In this document: positions 1 through 7,664 of the stretch, piece by piece
Numbering within the stretch: position 1 is the stretch's first letter
Layout of the letters: the number at the start of each line of letters is the position of its first letter
NCBI GenBank assembly: GCA_022769625.1
Contig: JALEJP010000022.1
Span: forward strand, 1-64,000
DNA: 64,000 bases
Source: Lachnospiraceae bacterium
GTDB taxonomy: Bacteria; Bacillota; Clostridia; Lachnospirales; Lachnospiraceae
Direction of reading: 5' to 3'
Made by a program: the position numbers and the translations under genes
Notes under the pieces: model-generated
What the model saw: only the letters and a program-made list of their open reading frames with translations
Databases searched by the model: none
What the model was told of the DNA's origin: nothing

Positions 1-1
1 C

Positions 2-877
2 GGCATCACAAAAGAAAGCCTGCAGGGCATGAGACCTGTTTTTTACTGCTATGACAAAACGGATTTTTCGAGGCTGCCTGTAAGGCATGCCACAGACAAT
101 AAGGGTTCCTGCGGAAAGGTACTTCTGATTGCAGGCAGCCAGAAGATGTGTGGTGCTGCTGTTTTGTCAGTAAAGGCCGCTTACCGGAGCGGAGCAGGAC
201 TTGTGCGTATTCTGACGGATTCCTGCAATAAACCGGTTATTCTTCAGGCAGTTCCGGAAGCGATTGTAGATGTAACCGACGGCATTTTGGGCAAAGATCT
301 GGAAAAACTGATGGACTGGGCAGATGTAGCAGCCATTGGCCCTGGAATCGGTATGGAAGCGGAGAAACTGGAAATCTTGAGATATGTGATGGAATGTGAC
401 AAAAAACCTCTGATTCTGGATGCCGATGCACTGAATCTGGCTGCTGCCTATGACCTTCCTCTCTCTTCTTATCAAAGTGGTATGGTCATAACACCCCATC
501 CAGGAGAGATGGCGCGGCTCTGCAAAACGTCAATTCTGGAAATTATCGGGAATCTTCCTTATTTTGCCGCAGATTTTGCCAGGAAAAATCATCTGATCTG
601 CGTGCTGAAGGATGCAGGTACAGTCGTAAGTGATGGAAGAGAACGATATATCAATGTATCAGGAAACAGCGGCATGGCAACTGGTGGTTCCGGTGATGTT
701 CTGACCGGAATTGTGGCAGGACTGGCTGCTTCGGGGATGACACTTTTTGAAGCCGCCAAGCTTGGCGTCTATCTTCACGGCTGTGCCGGGGATGCTGCCG
801 CACAGAAAAGAGGAAAACGCAGCCTGCTGGCTGGTGATATTGCCGAAAGCATTGCAGACATTTTAAAAGACATCTGA
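2..877 (+). CDS. nnrD: ADP-dependent NAD(P)H-hydrate dehydratase (C-terminal part of bifunctional NnrE/NnrD), 5' truncated by window
   Basis: Dehydrates the damaged hydrated forms of NADH and NADPH back to active cofactor; the C-terminal kinase-fold domain does this with ADP. The reading frame is open to the first base and reads GITKESLQG before the first Met at 29. That looks like the linker following an NnrE epimerase domain, so the real gene probably starts upstream and is the bifunctional form. Counting from Met 29, visible motifs are the NKGSCGKVLLIAGS strand-loop near residue 25, GPGIG near 105, PHPGEMARL near 155 and the nucleotide-binding GGSGDVLTG near 218. The alr gene follows after 23 bases with its own AGGAGG-type site. 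Confidence 0.9.
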   Translation, partial: GITKESLQGMRPVFYCYDKTDFSRLPVRHATDNKGSCGKVLLIAGSQKMCGAAVLSVKAAYRSGAGLVRILTDSCNKPVILQAVPEAIVDVTDGILGKDLEKLMDWADVAAIGPGIGMEAEKLEILRYVMECDKKPLILDADALNLAAAYDLPLSSYQSGMVITPHPGEMARLCKTSILEIIGNLPYFAADFARKNHLICVLKDAGTVVSDGRERYINVSGNSGMATGGSGDVLTGIVAGLAASGMTLFEAAKLGVYLHGCAGDAAAQKRGKRSLLAGDIAESIADILKDI

Positions 878-900
878 ATACAGGAGGACTGGAGAAGATT

Positions 901-2076
901 ATGAGCAGTAAATACAGCAGAATTTATGCAGAAATTGATATGGATGCCATTGCAGAGAATTTTCGCATGATGCGGGAAAAAATCAATCCGGAAACAAAAA
1001 TGGCAGCTGTCATAAAAACGGACGGTTACGGACATGGTGCTGTTCCGATTGCACAGATGATGGAAAAGGAAGACTATATCTGGGGTTATGCGGTTGCTAC
1101 CGTGTCAGAAGCTCTTGTTTTGCGGCGTCATGGTATCAAAAAACCAATCCTGATTCTTGGTTACACCTTCGAGGAAGACTACGAAACCCTGATTCGCCAG
1201 GAAATCCGTCCGGTGGTATTTAAAATGGATATGGCAAGACAGATGTCAGAAGCAGCGGTACGTTTAAACCGGACACTTTACATACATATTGGCCTGGATA
1301 CAGGCATGAGCCGCATCGGTTTTGCAGACAATGATGAGAGTGTAAAGATCATTCAGAAAATATCCGAATTGCCTGGACTTTCCATTGAGGGCATGTTCAC
1401 ACATTTTTCCAGGGCAGATGAGCTGGACAAATCGACTGCCCGGAAACAGTTTTCACGGTATCTTGCCTTTGTGGAAAAACTGGAAGCAGCAGGAGTCTCC
1501 ATCCCTCTGAAGCATGTATCAAACAGTGCTGCCCTGATGGAGCTTCCGCAGATGAATCTGGATATGGTACGTGCAGGGATCAGCATTTACGGCATCTATC
1601 CCTCTGACGAGGTTTCCAGAGAATCCATCCGCCTGAAACCGGCCATGTCACTGCACAGCCGCATTGTTTATATCAAAGAAATTGCGCCTGGAACAGAGGT
1701 CAGCTATGGGGGTACTTTTGTAGCAGATCATCCCATGCGGATTGCAACGATACCGGTTGGTTATGGTGACGGATATCCCCGCATGCTTTCCAATAAAGGA
1801 TCTGTTCTGATTCGTGGAAAGCGTGCGAAAATCCTGGGGCGTATCTGTATGGATCAGTTTATGGTGGATATCAGTGACATTCCGGAAGCACAGGAACTGG
1901 ATGAGGTTGTTCTGGTGGGTGAACAAAAGGGCGAAAAGATCACCGTTGATGAACTTGGTGCGCTGTGCGGACGTTTTCCTTATGAATTTGTATGTGATAT
2001 CGGAAAACGTGTTCCGAGAATATACACCAGAAATAAAAATGTTTATTGCACGCGTGATTGCCTGCTGGGAGAATAA
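901..2076 (+). CDS. alr: alanine racemase
   Basis: PLP enzyme that interconverts L- and D-alanine, supplying D-Ala for peptidoglycan. The 391-residue length is normal for the family. The PLP lysine is K39 in AVIKTDGYGHG, where most family members have KADAYGHG; the opposing catalytic tyrosine lies in EVSYGGTF near residue 270. The (beta/alpha)8 barrel is followed by the usual C-terminal beta domain. A strong ribosome site (aggagg, 882-887) precedes the ATG. The alr-mazF order resembles the Bacillus alr-ndoAI-ndoA locus, but no antitoxin gene lies between them here. Confidence 0.96.
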   Translation: MSSKYSRIYAEIDMDAIAENFRMMREKINPETKMAAVIKTDGYGHGAVPIAQMMEKEDYIWGYAVATVSEALVLRRHGIKKPILILGYTFEEDYETLIRQEIRPVVFKMDMARQMSEAAVRLNRTLYIHIGLDTGMSRIGFADNDESVKIIQKISELPGLSIEGMFTHFSRADELDKSTARKQFSRYLAFVEKLEAAGVSIPLKHVSNSAALMELPQMNLDMVRAGISIYGIYPSDEVSRESIRLKPAMSLHSRIVYIKEIAPGTEVSYGGTFVADHPMRIATIPVGYGDGYPRMLSNKGSVLIRGKRAKILGRICMDQFMVDISDIPEAQELDEVVLVGEQKGEKITVDELGALCGRFPYEFVCDIGKRVPRIYTRNKNVYCTRDCLLGE

Positions 2077-2153
2077 TTCATTCACCGCGCACTGCATACA
2101 CCAGAGAAATTTGGAAACACTATCCTTAAAATGTGAAGTGGAGTGTGAAGTGT

Positions 2154-2519
2154 GTGATAATTCGACGGGGAGATATTTTTTATGCAGATTTAAGGCCTGT
2201 AATCGGATCGGAGCAGGGCGGCGTGCGCCCGGTTCTTATCATTCAGAACGACACGGGAAACCGGCACAGTCCTACGGTAATCTGCGCTGCCATTACTTCG
2301 AAAATGAACAAAGCAAAACTGCCTACCCATGTGGAAATTGAGGCAGCAAAATACGATATTGTACGGGATTCTGTTATTTTGCTGGAACAGCTCCGCACGA
2401 TTGACAAAAAAAGGCTCAAAGACAAGGTCTGCCACCTGGATGCGGAAATTCTTGTCCGTATTGATCAGGCGCTTGCCATCAGTTTGGACCTACATAGCAC
2501 AATGGCTCCAAGAACTTGA
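2154..2519 (+). CDS. mazF: MazF/PemK-family mRNA endoribonuclease toxin, apparently without an adjacent antitoxin
   Basis: Ribosome-independent mRNA interferase of the MazF/NdoA family. The protein begins [13 protein letters not shown] and carries the family core [16 protein letters not shown] and the IDKKRL segment. I start it at GTG 2154 because the family starts with MIIRRGD and a GGAG lies 10 bases upstream at 2140; the frame is also open from GTG 2133. This gives 121 residues, the usual size. The 77 bases between alr and this start contain no plausible MazE-type ORF, so the toxin looks orphaned. The yebC promoter overlaps its stop codon. Confidence 0.9.
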   Translation: MIIRRGDIFYADLRPVIGSEQGGVRPVLIIQNDTGNRHSPTVICAAITSKMNKAKLPTHVEIEAAKYDIVRDSVILLEQLRTIDKKRLKDKVCHLDAEILVRIDQALAISLDLHSTMAPRT

Positions 2520-2544
2520 CTATTTTATCCTGAGATGTTATATT
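2516..2544 (+). promoter_or_regulatory. predicted sigma-A promoter for yebC
   Basis: TTGACT at 2516-2521, a 17-base spacer and TATATT at 2539-2544. The -35 box overlaps the stop codon of mazF, so yebC and the following gene can be transcribed independently of alr-mazF. Confidence 0.7.
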
Positions 2545-2642
2545 AAAGAACAGGGCAATTTTCATTTATGACAATAGAAAACTCTCAGAACAGGGATTCT
2601 GTTGTCTGACGTTAAACGAGGAAGAGAAAGGAAGATTCAGAA

Positions 2643-3371
2643 ATGTCAGGACATTCTAAATTTGCAAACATAAAGCACAAAAAGGAAAAAAATGATGCAG
2701 CAAAAGGAAAGATTTTCACCATTATCGGGCGTGAGATCGCCGTTGCTGTAAAAGAAGGTGGTCCGGATCCTGCAAATAACAGCAAACTTGCAGCGGTTAT
2801 TGCAAAAGCCAAAGCAAACAATATGCCAAACGATACCATTGACCGAGGTATTAAAAAAGCAGCCGGTGATGCAAACTCTGTCAACTATGAATATGTCTCC
2901 TATGAAGGATACGGTCCGGGCGGCATTGCTATTATCGTGGATGCACTTACCGACAACAAAAACCGTACCGCAGCCAATGTCAGAAGCGCATTTACAAAGG
3001 GAAGCGGAAGTATCGGAACACAGGGCTGTGTTTCCTACATGTTTGATAAAAAAGGGCAGATTATCATTGACAAAGAAGAGTGTGATATGGATGCGGATGA
3101 TCTGATGATGCTGGCACTGGATGCCGGAGCAGAAGATTTCTCGGAGGAAGAGGACAGCTTTGAGATTCTCACAGATCCGGAAGAACTGGAAAATGTGCGC
3201 AAAGCACTGGAGGCCGAGAAGGTACCGATGGCTCAGGCTGAGGAGACGATGATTCCGCAGAATTATGTTGCACTGACGGATGAGACTGCACTGAAAAATT
3301 TGCAGCGGACCCTGGATCTGCTGGATGAGGACGACGACGTTCAGGCTGTATATACCAATCTGGATGAATAA
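2643..3371 (+). CDS. yebC: YebC/PmpR family protein (TACO1-like)
   Basis: Member of the widespread YebC family, described as DNA-binding regulators in some bacteria and as translation factors helping ribosomes through proline-rich stretches in others. The 242-residue protein opens with the signature MSGHSKFANIKHKKEKNDAAKG, has the family blocks NMPNDTIDRGIKKA and YEGYGPGGIAI, and ends in the acidic C-terminal segment typical of the fold. The start is fixed by this signature and by the purine-rich aaaggaag site upstream. It has its own promoter at 2516-2544, and a CFI-box protein follows after 19 bases, probably in the same transcript. Confidence 0.95.
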   Translation: MSGHSKFANIKHKKEKNDAAKGKIFTIIGREIAVAVKEGGPDPANNSKLAAVIAKAKANNMPNDTIDRGIKKAAGDANSVNYEYVSYEGYGPGGIAIIVDALTDNKNRTAANVRSAFTKGSGSIGTQGCVSYMFDKKGQIIIDKEECDMDADDLMMLALDAGAEDFSEEEDSFEILTDPEELENVRKALEAEKVPMAQAEETMIPQNYVALTDETALKNLQRTLDLLDEDDDVQAVYTNLDE

Positions 3372-3390
3372 GTTTTAAGAGGATTTTGAT

Positions 3391-4170
3391 ATGAACAATT
3401 ACACAACAGCTTTTGAGGGAATGCCTGCTCTGTTATCCGATTACGAACATGTTATGGCAGAGTTTACCCGTGAGCTTTATCCGGATGCTTTTCAAAAATA
3501 TTGTGAACGGCACTCCCAGACCCTTGGAGCAGTTGAAAATGGATACCGACAGGTCATCGACAAAGACCAGTTTCTCACAAATATGGCTGAGGAGCTTGCA
3601 TCTTCCGCCGAAAAGCTGCTCGCGAAACAGACGAAAAAGAGCGCAAAGGAGCAATGTGCTGCCAATTTAAATATGTGTCTGGTGGTTTTTGTTCTGCCGG
3701 CTGTTCTGGAGATGAATGAACAGTCTTCCGAAGCATTTTCTGAGAAAATACTGACGGCATGGAAATCTCACTTTCCAAAGACAAATCTGAAGGCTGCCAC
3801 TTTCAAACAGATCAATTCCGGATTTAAAAGGAAATTCTGCTACATAACCACGGCTGTCTGTGAAACCTTCGGAAAGCCGGATGACTGTTATGAACTGAAT
3901 CAGTTCCGCAGCTATCGTGACAATTATCTTCTGAAGCGCGAAGACGGAGAGCGTATGGTTCTGGAATACTATGATCTGGCACCTACAATTGTAAAACATA
4001 TCAATAAAAGAGATGATTACCGGGAAATCTATCAGGAAATATGGGATACCTATCTGGCACCCTGCCTTGCAATGATTGAGAGCGGAGAAAATGAAGCATG
4101 TATGAAGCTTTATACCGATATGGTACGAAAAATGCAAAAACAGTTTTTCATCACAAACCGGACAAATTGA
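3391..4170 (+). CDS. CFI-box-CTERM domain protein, function unknown
   Basis: A 259-residue soluble protein of unknown function. Residues 1-145 are helical and resemble nothing I recognise. From about residue 149 it carries a CFI-box-type C-terminal block: CYITTAVCETFGKPDDCYEL, then LNQFRSYRDNYLL and LEYYDLAPTIVKHI. The family consensus is roughly CFIATAAYG followed by LRRFRDEYLL and YYRYSPPIA. No signal peptide or membrane segment is visible. It lies 19 bases behind yebC and is closed by a terminator at 4178, so the two form a short operon. The start is ATG 3391 with AAGAGG about 9 bases upstream. Confidence 0.8.
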   Translation: MNNYTTAFEGMPALLSDYEHVMAEFTRELYPDAFQKYCERHSQTLGAVENGYRQVIDKDQFLTNMAEELASSAEKLLAKQTKKSAKEQCAANLNMCLVVFVLPAVLEMNEQSSEAFSEKILTAWKSHFPKTNLKAATFKQINSGFKRKFCYITTAVCETFGKPDDCYELNQFRSYRDNYLLKREDGERMVLEYYDLAPTIVKHINKRDDYREIYQEIWDTYLAPCLAMIESGENEACMKLYTDMVRKMQKQFFITNRTN

Positions 4171-4177
4171 CAAGCTT

Positions 4178-4208
4178 GGAAGAACTCATGGCGGGTTCTT
4201 CCTTTTTT
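4178..4208 (+). terminator. rho-independent terminator after yebC and the CFI-box gene
   Basis: A 10-bp stem (GGAAGAACTC with GGGTTCTTCC, one G-U pair) with a 5-base loop is followed directly by six T residues. Confidence 0.85.
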
Positions 4209-4212
4209 GTTT

Positions 4213-4267
4213 CATAGGAAACTTCTTCAAATTTCCTATATTTCCTATGTAACAAAAGCACTTTGCG
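4213..4267 (+). repeat. hairpin element copy A (CATAGGAAA hairpin plus AACAAAAGCACTT tail)
   Basis: CATAGGAAA at 4213-4221 can pair with TTTCCTAT at 4232-4239 or with TTTCCTATG at 4241-4249. The stem is followed by TAACAAAAGCACTT. A second copy lies at 10381-10423 in the same orientation. Its stem differs by a compensatory change (CACAGGAAA with TTTCCTGTG) while the tail AACAAAAGCACTT is identical. Both copies sit between a terminator and the next gene. Confidence 0.6.
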
Positions 4268-4383
4268 CAAACGATTTCCGATGAAAAACAAGGTATATTT
4301 TCTGTCTTTTTGCACATACTTTTCCGTAGCAGCATAAGATGCGTATTTCCACGCAGATTATGCCTATGGAAAGGAGAAATGGC

Positions 4384-5043
4384 ATGTCAGAAAAAGACAC
4401 AGAAAAGATTCAGGAAAATTCTGAAAAAATAAAAGATTTTGGACAGGTCAGGCTGGAACACCATATACATCTTCTCTCTGTCATCGGAGAAATCGAAGGA
4501 CATGAATGTCTTTCCGCAAACACAAAAACGACCAAATATGAGCATGTGCTCCCTCAGCTCGCTGCCATTGAAGACAGCAGTGACATTCAGGGTCTTCTGG
4601 TATTGCTCAATACAGTAGGAGGCGATGTGGAAGCGGGGCTTGCCATTGCAGAAATGATTGCTTCTATCAGCAAACCGACGGTATCTCTTGTCCTTGGTGG
4701 CAGCCATTCCATTGGCGTTCCCATTGCCGTGTCAACCGATTACTCTTTTATTGTGGAAACCGGAACCATGGTCATCCATCCGGTGCGCATGAACGGAACG
4801 GTCATCGGGGCTCCCCAGACCTATGATTATTTCCGACAGATGCAGGACCGGATTCTCGGTTTTATTTCCAGTCATTGCAGGGCAAAACGGGAACGTCTGG
4901 AAGAACTGATGCTGGATACCGGTATGTTGACGAAAGATCTTGGTACGATCCTGGTAGGTTCACAGGCTGTGGAGGAAGGAATCATTGATCAGACCGGAGG
5001 GATCCGAGAGGCAATTCAAAAGCTCCATGAAATGATTCCATGA
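4384..5043 (+). CDS. ClpP-like serine protease, TepA type
   Basis: ClpP-fold protein (peptidase family S14) related to B. subtilis TepA/YmfB, which acts in the cytoplasm without a known AAA+ partner of its own. The 219-residue protein has LLVLLNTVGGDVEAGLAIAE near residue 75, the nucleophile serine in GGSHSIGVPIA near 115, and the histidine motif MVIHPVRMNG near 137. I start at ATG 4384, 8 bases after GGAAAGGAG; the frame is open from 4339 but upstream codons lack a ribosome site. Flanked by a terminator upstream and a radical SAM gene downstream. Confidence 0.85.
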   Translation: MSEKDTEKIQENSEKIKDFGQVRLEHHIHLLSVIGEIEGHECLSANTKTTKYEHVLPQLAAIEDSSDIQGLLVLLNTVGGDVEAGLAIAEMIASISKPTVSLVLGGSHSIGVPIAVSTDYSFIVETGTMVIHPVRMNGTVIGAPQTYDYFRQMQDRILGFISSHCRAKRERLEELMLDTGMLTKDLGTILVGSQAVEEGIIDQTGGIREAIQKLHEMIP

Positions 5044-5050
5044 TTCAATC

Positions 5051-5079
5051 TTGCATAGTTTCCTCTTGTATAGTAAAAT
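5051..5079 (+). promoter_or_regulatory. possible promoter for the radical SAM/DUF2344/RNase G operon
   Basis: TTGCAT at 5051-5056, a 17-base spacer and TAAAAT at 5074-5079 lie in the gap after the ClpP-like gene. The -35 match is weak, so read-through from upstream is also possible. Confidence 0.35.
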
Positions 5080-5128
5080 GTACAAAGCATCAGACATCCG
5101 CACAGCGGTGAAAAATGAAAGGAATACT

Positions 5129-6994
5129 ATGCGTAAACTTGCATTAAGCGATGAAATACTGTTAAAAATCGAGAAACCTGCCCGTTATATCGGCAATGAG
5201 GTTAACTCGGTTATGAAAGACAAAAGCAAAACAGACATCCGGTTCTGTATGTGTTTTCCGGATGTCTACGAGATTGGCATGTCTCATCTGGGAATCCAGA
5301 TTCTCTATGATATGTTTAATAAACGGGAGGATACCTGGTGTGAGCGTGTCTATTCCCCATGGACCGATCTGGATGCAGTCATGAGAGAAAAAAATATTCC
5401 GCTATTTGCGCTGGAATCCCAGGATCCGGTAAAAGAATTTGATTTTCTTGGCATTACGATCCAGTATGAGATGTGCTATACCAATATTCTGCAGATACTG
5501 GATTTGTCCGGCATACCTCTGTCGGCTTCAGAACGTACCTGGGAGGATCCCATCGTCATCGGCGGCGGACCCTGTGCCTACAACCCGGAGCCGCTTGCTG
5601 AGTTTTTTGATATGTTTTACATCGGTGAGGGTGAGGTTGTCTATGATAAACTGCTGGATCTTTACAAAGCAGCCAGAAGGGAAAACATGGATCGATCCAG
5701 GTTTCTTCTGGAGGCTGCAAAGATTCCCGGTATTTATGTGCCCTCTCTTTATCAGGTAACCTATAAGGAAGACGGAACCATTGCATCGTTTTCTCCGGTT
5801 GCGGATGGAGTTCCATCCACTGTGGAAAAGCAGATCGTCATGGACGTAACCCATACGTCCTATCCCAAAGCACCCGTTGTTCCCTTTATCAAATGTACGC
5901 AGGATCGCGTTGTGCTGGAGATCCAGCGTGGATGTATCCGCGGCTGCCGTTTCTGTCAGGCCGGCATGATTTACCGTCCCACCAGAGAACGTGACCTTGC
6001 GATGTTGAAGGATTATGCTTCTGCCATGCTCAAAAACACCGGACACGAGGAAATCTCTTTAAGTTCCTTAAGCTCCAGTGATTATTCCGATCTGGCCGGT
6101 ATTGTTAACTTCCTGATTGATGAATTTGAACAAAAGGGAGTCAATATTTCGCTTCCTTCCCTTCGAATCGATGCTTTTTCTCTGGATGTTATGAGTAAAG
6201 TCCAGGATATCAAAAAGAGCAGTCTGACTTTTGCACCGGAAGCCGGATCTCAGAGACTGCGCAATGTGATCAACAAGGGATTAACAGAAGAAGTGATTCT
6301 GCAGGGAGCCGGTGAAGCCTTCAAAGGTGGATGGAATAAGGTAAAACTTTATTTTATGCTTGGACTGCCCACGGAGACAGAAGAAGATATCAAAGAAATT
6401 GCACATCTGGCAGAAAAGATTGCAGAGCGTTATTACGAAATTCCAAAACAGGAACGCAACGGCAAATGCCAGATTACGGTCAGCACTTCCTTCTTTGTGC
6501 CAAAACCGTTTACTCCGTTTCAGTGGGTATCCATGAATGATCGGGATCAGTTCCTTGGGAAAGCCAGAATCGTCAATCAGGAGATCAAAGATCAGCTCAA
6601 CAAAAAGAGTATAAAATACAACTGGCACGAGGCCGACGTAACTGTTCTGGAAGGTATTCTGGCACGCGGTGACAGACGAATCGGCACTGCCATCCGGCAG
6701 GCCTATGAAAATGGTGCTCTTTACGATGCCTGGGGTGAGAACTTTGTTTACAAGCACTGGCAGGATGCATTTGAGCAGACCGGTATTGATCCTTCCTTTT
6801 ATACCGAGCGGGAACGTTCACGGGATGAAATTCTCCCGTGGGATTTCATTCAGATCGGAGTGACCAAGAAATTTTTATGGAACGAATGGGAAAAAGCAAA
6901 AGAAGAAAAGATTACAAAGAACTGTCGTGCCGGCTGTTCCGGCTGTGGTGCGAAGGTATTCGGAGGAGGTGTCTGCTATGAAGGTCAGGATTAA
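5129..6994 (+). CDS. TIGR03960-type radical SAM protein with B12-binding-like N-terminal domain, function unknown
   Basis: Radical SAM enzyme of unknown substrate. Residues about 10-200 resemble a cobalamin-binding-type domain (PDVYEIGMSHLGIQILYDM). The cluster cysteines are in C269-x3-C-x2-C (CIRGCRFCQAG), followed by a radical SAM barrel (SLSSLSSSDYSDL, LTFAPEAGSQRLRNVINKG). The last 25 residues carry a second cysteine group, CRAGCSGCGAKVFGGGVC, which could bind another cluster or zinc. I start at ATG 5129 (MRKLALSDEIL) behind gaaagga rather than at the upstream in-frame ATG 5051. The DUF2344 gene overlaps its 3' end by 17 bases, so the two products very likely act together; in some relatives they are fused (family knowledge). 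Confidence 0.88.
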   Translation: MRKLALSDEILLKIEKPARYIGNEVNSVMKDKSKTDIRFCMCFPDVYEIGMSHLGIQILYDMFNKREDTWCERVYSPWTDLDAVMREKNIPLFALESQDPVKEFDFLGITIQYEMCYTNILQILDLSGIPLSASERTWEDPIVIGGGPCAYNPEPLAEFFDMFYIGEGEVVYDKLLDLYKAARRENMDRSRFLLEAAKIPGIYVPSLYQVTYKEDGTIASFSPVADGVPSTVEKQIVMDVTHTSYPKAPVVPFIKCTQDRVVLEIQRGCIRGCRFCQAGMIYRPTRERDLAMLKDYASAMLKNTGHEEISLSSLSSSDYSDLAGIVNFLIDEFEQKGVNISLPSLRIDAFSLDVMSKVQDIKKSSLTFAPEAGSQRLRNVINKGLTEEVILQGAGEAFKGGWNKVKLYFMLGLPTETEEDIKEIAHLAEKIAERYYEIPKQERNGKCQITVSTSFFVPKPFTPFQWVSMNDRDQFLGKARIVNQEIKDQLNKKSIKYNWHEADVTVLEGILARGDRRIGTAIRQAYENGALYDAWGENFVYKHWQDAFEQTGIDPSFYTERERSRDEILPWDFIQIGVTKKFLWNEWEKAKEEKITKNCRAGCSGCGAKVFGGGVCYEGQD

Positions 6995-7664
6995 ATTCCG
7001 TAAACAGGGTGTGATGAAATTCATCGGGCACCTGGATGTGATGCGTTACTTTCAGAAAGCAATTCGTCGGGCAGACATTGACATTGCTTATACAGAGGGA
7101 TTCAGTCCTCATATGATCCTCTCTTTTGCGGCACCACTTGGAGTTGGACTGACCAGCAACGGAGAATATGCGGATCTCACGATCAAAACACCGATCTCTT
7201 CCCGGGAAGCTGTAAAACGTCTGAATGAAGTAATGGTAGAAGGGATGGAAATTATCAGTTTCCGTCAGATACCAGAGGAAAAAGCCAGCAATGCCATGTC
7301 TCTGGTGACTGAGGCGGATTATACCCTGCAGTTTCGGGAAGGCATGGAACCGCCTGAAGGATGGGAAGAAAAGCTTCTGGCCTTCTATGACAAGGCATCC
7401 ATACCTGTACTGAAAAAAACAAAAAAGAGCGAAAAAGAAATGGATCTCAAACCTCTGATTTATCATCTGAAGGTGGAAAACGGAAAAATATCTATGACTC
7501 TTTCCACCGGAAGCACAGACAATATCAAACCGGAGCTTGTCATGGATGCCTTCTGCCGCAGCATTGGATGGGAAATGCCCGAATTTGCGCTTCTGATCAA
7601 CCGGGAAGAGGTTTACGCCAAAGGTCATATTCCGCTGGAAGATCTGGGTGAAGACATTGAATAA
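6978..7664 (+). CDS. DUF2344/TIGR03936 radical SAM-associated protein
   Basis: A 228-residue partner of the preceding radical SAM protein, recognised by KFIGHLDVMRYFQKAIRRA at the N terminus and IAYTEGFSPHMILSFAAPLG. Its reaction is unknown. ATG 6978 is preceded by GGAGGAGG at 6962-6969, which settles the start even though it lies inside the upstream gene. The next gene, RNase E/G, begins 17 bases before this stop codon, so the three genes are translationally coupled. Confidence 0.88.
   Translation: MKVRIKFRKQGVMKFIGHLDVMRYFQKAIRRADIDIAYTEGFSPHMILSFAAPLGVGLTSNGEYADLTIKTPISSREAVKRLNEVMVEGMEIISFRQIPEEKASNAMSLVTEADYTLQFREGMEPPEGWEEKLLAFYDKASIPVLKKTKKSEKEMDLKPLIYHLKVENGKISMTLSTGSTDNIKPELVMDAFCRSIGWEMPEFALLINREEVYAKGHIPLEDLGEDIE

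Noticed and set aside
1814..2341. 175-codon plus-strand frame spanning the end of alr and the start of mazF, which could have been an antitoxin
   Set aside because: It is the +1 shadow of alr and mazF, has no ribosome site near the gap, and its sequence does not resemble MazE.
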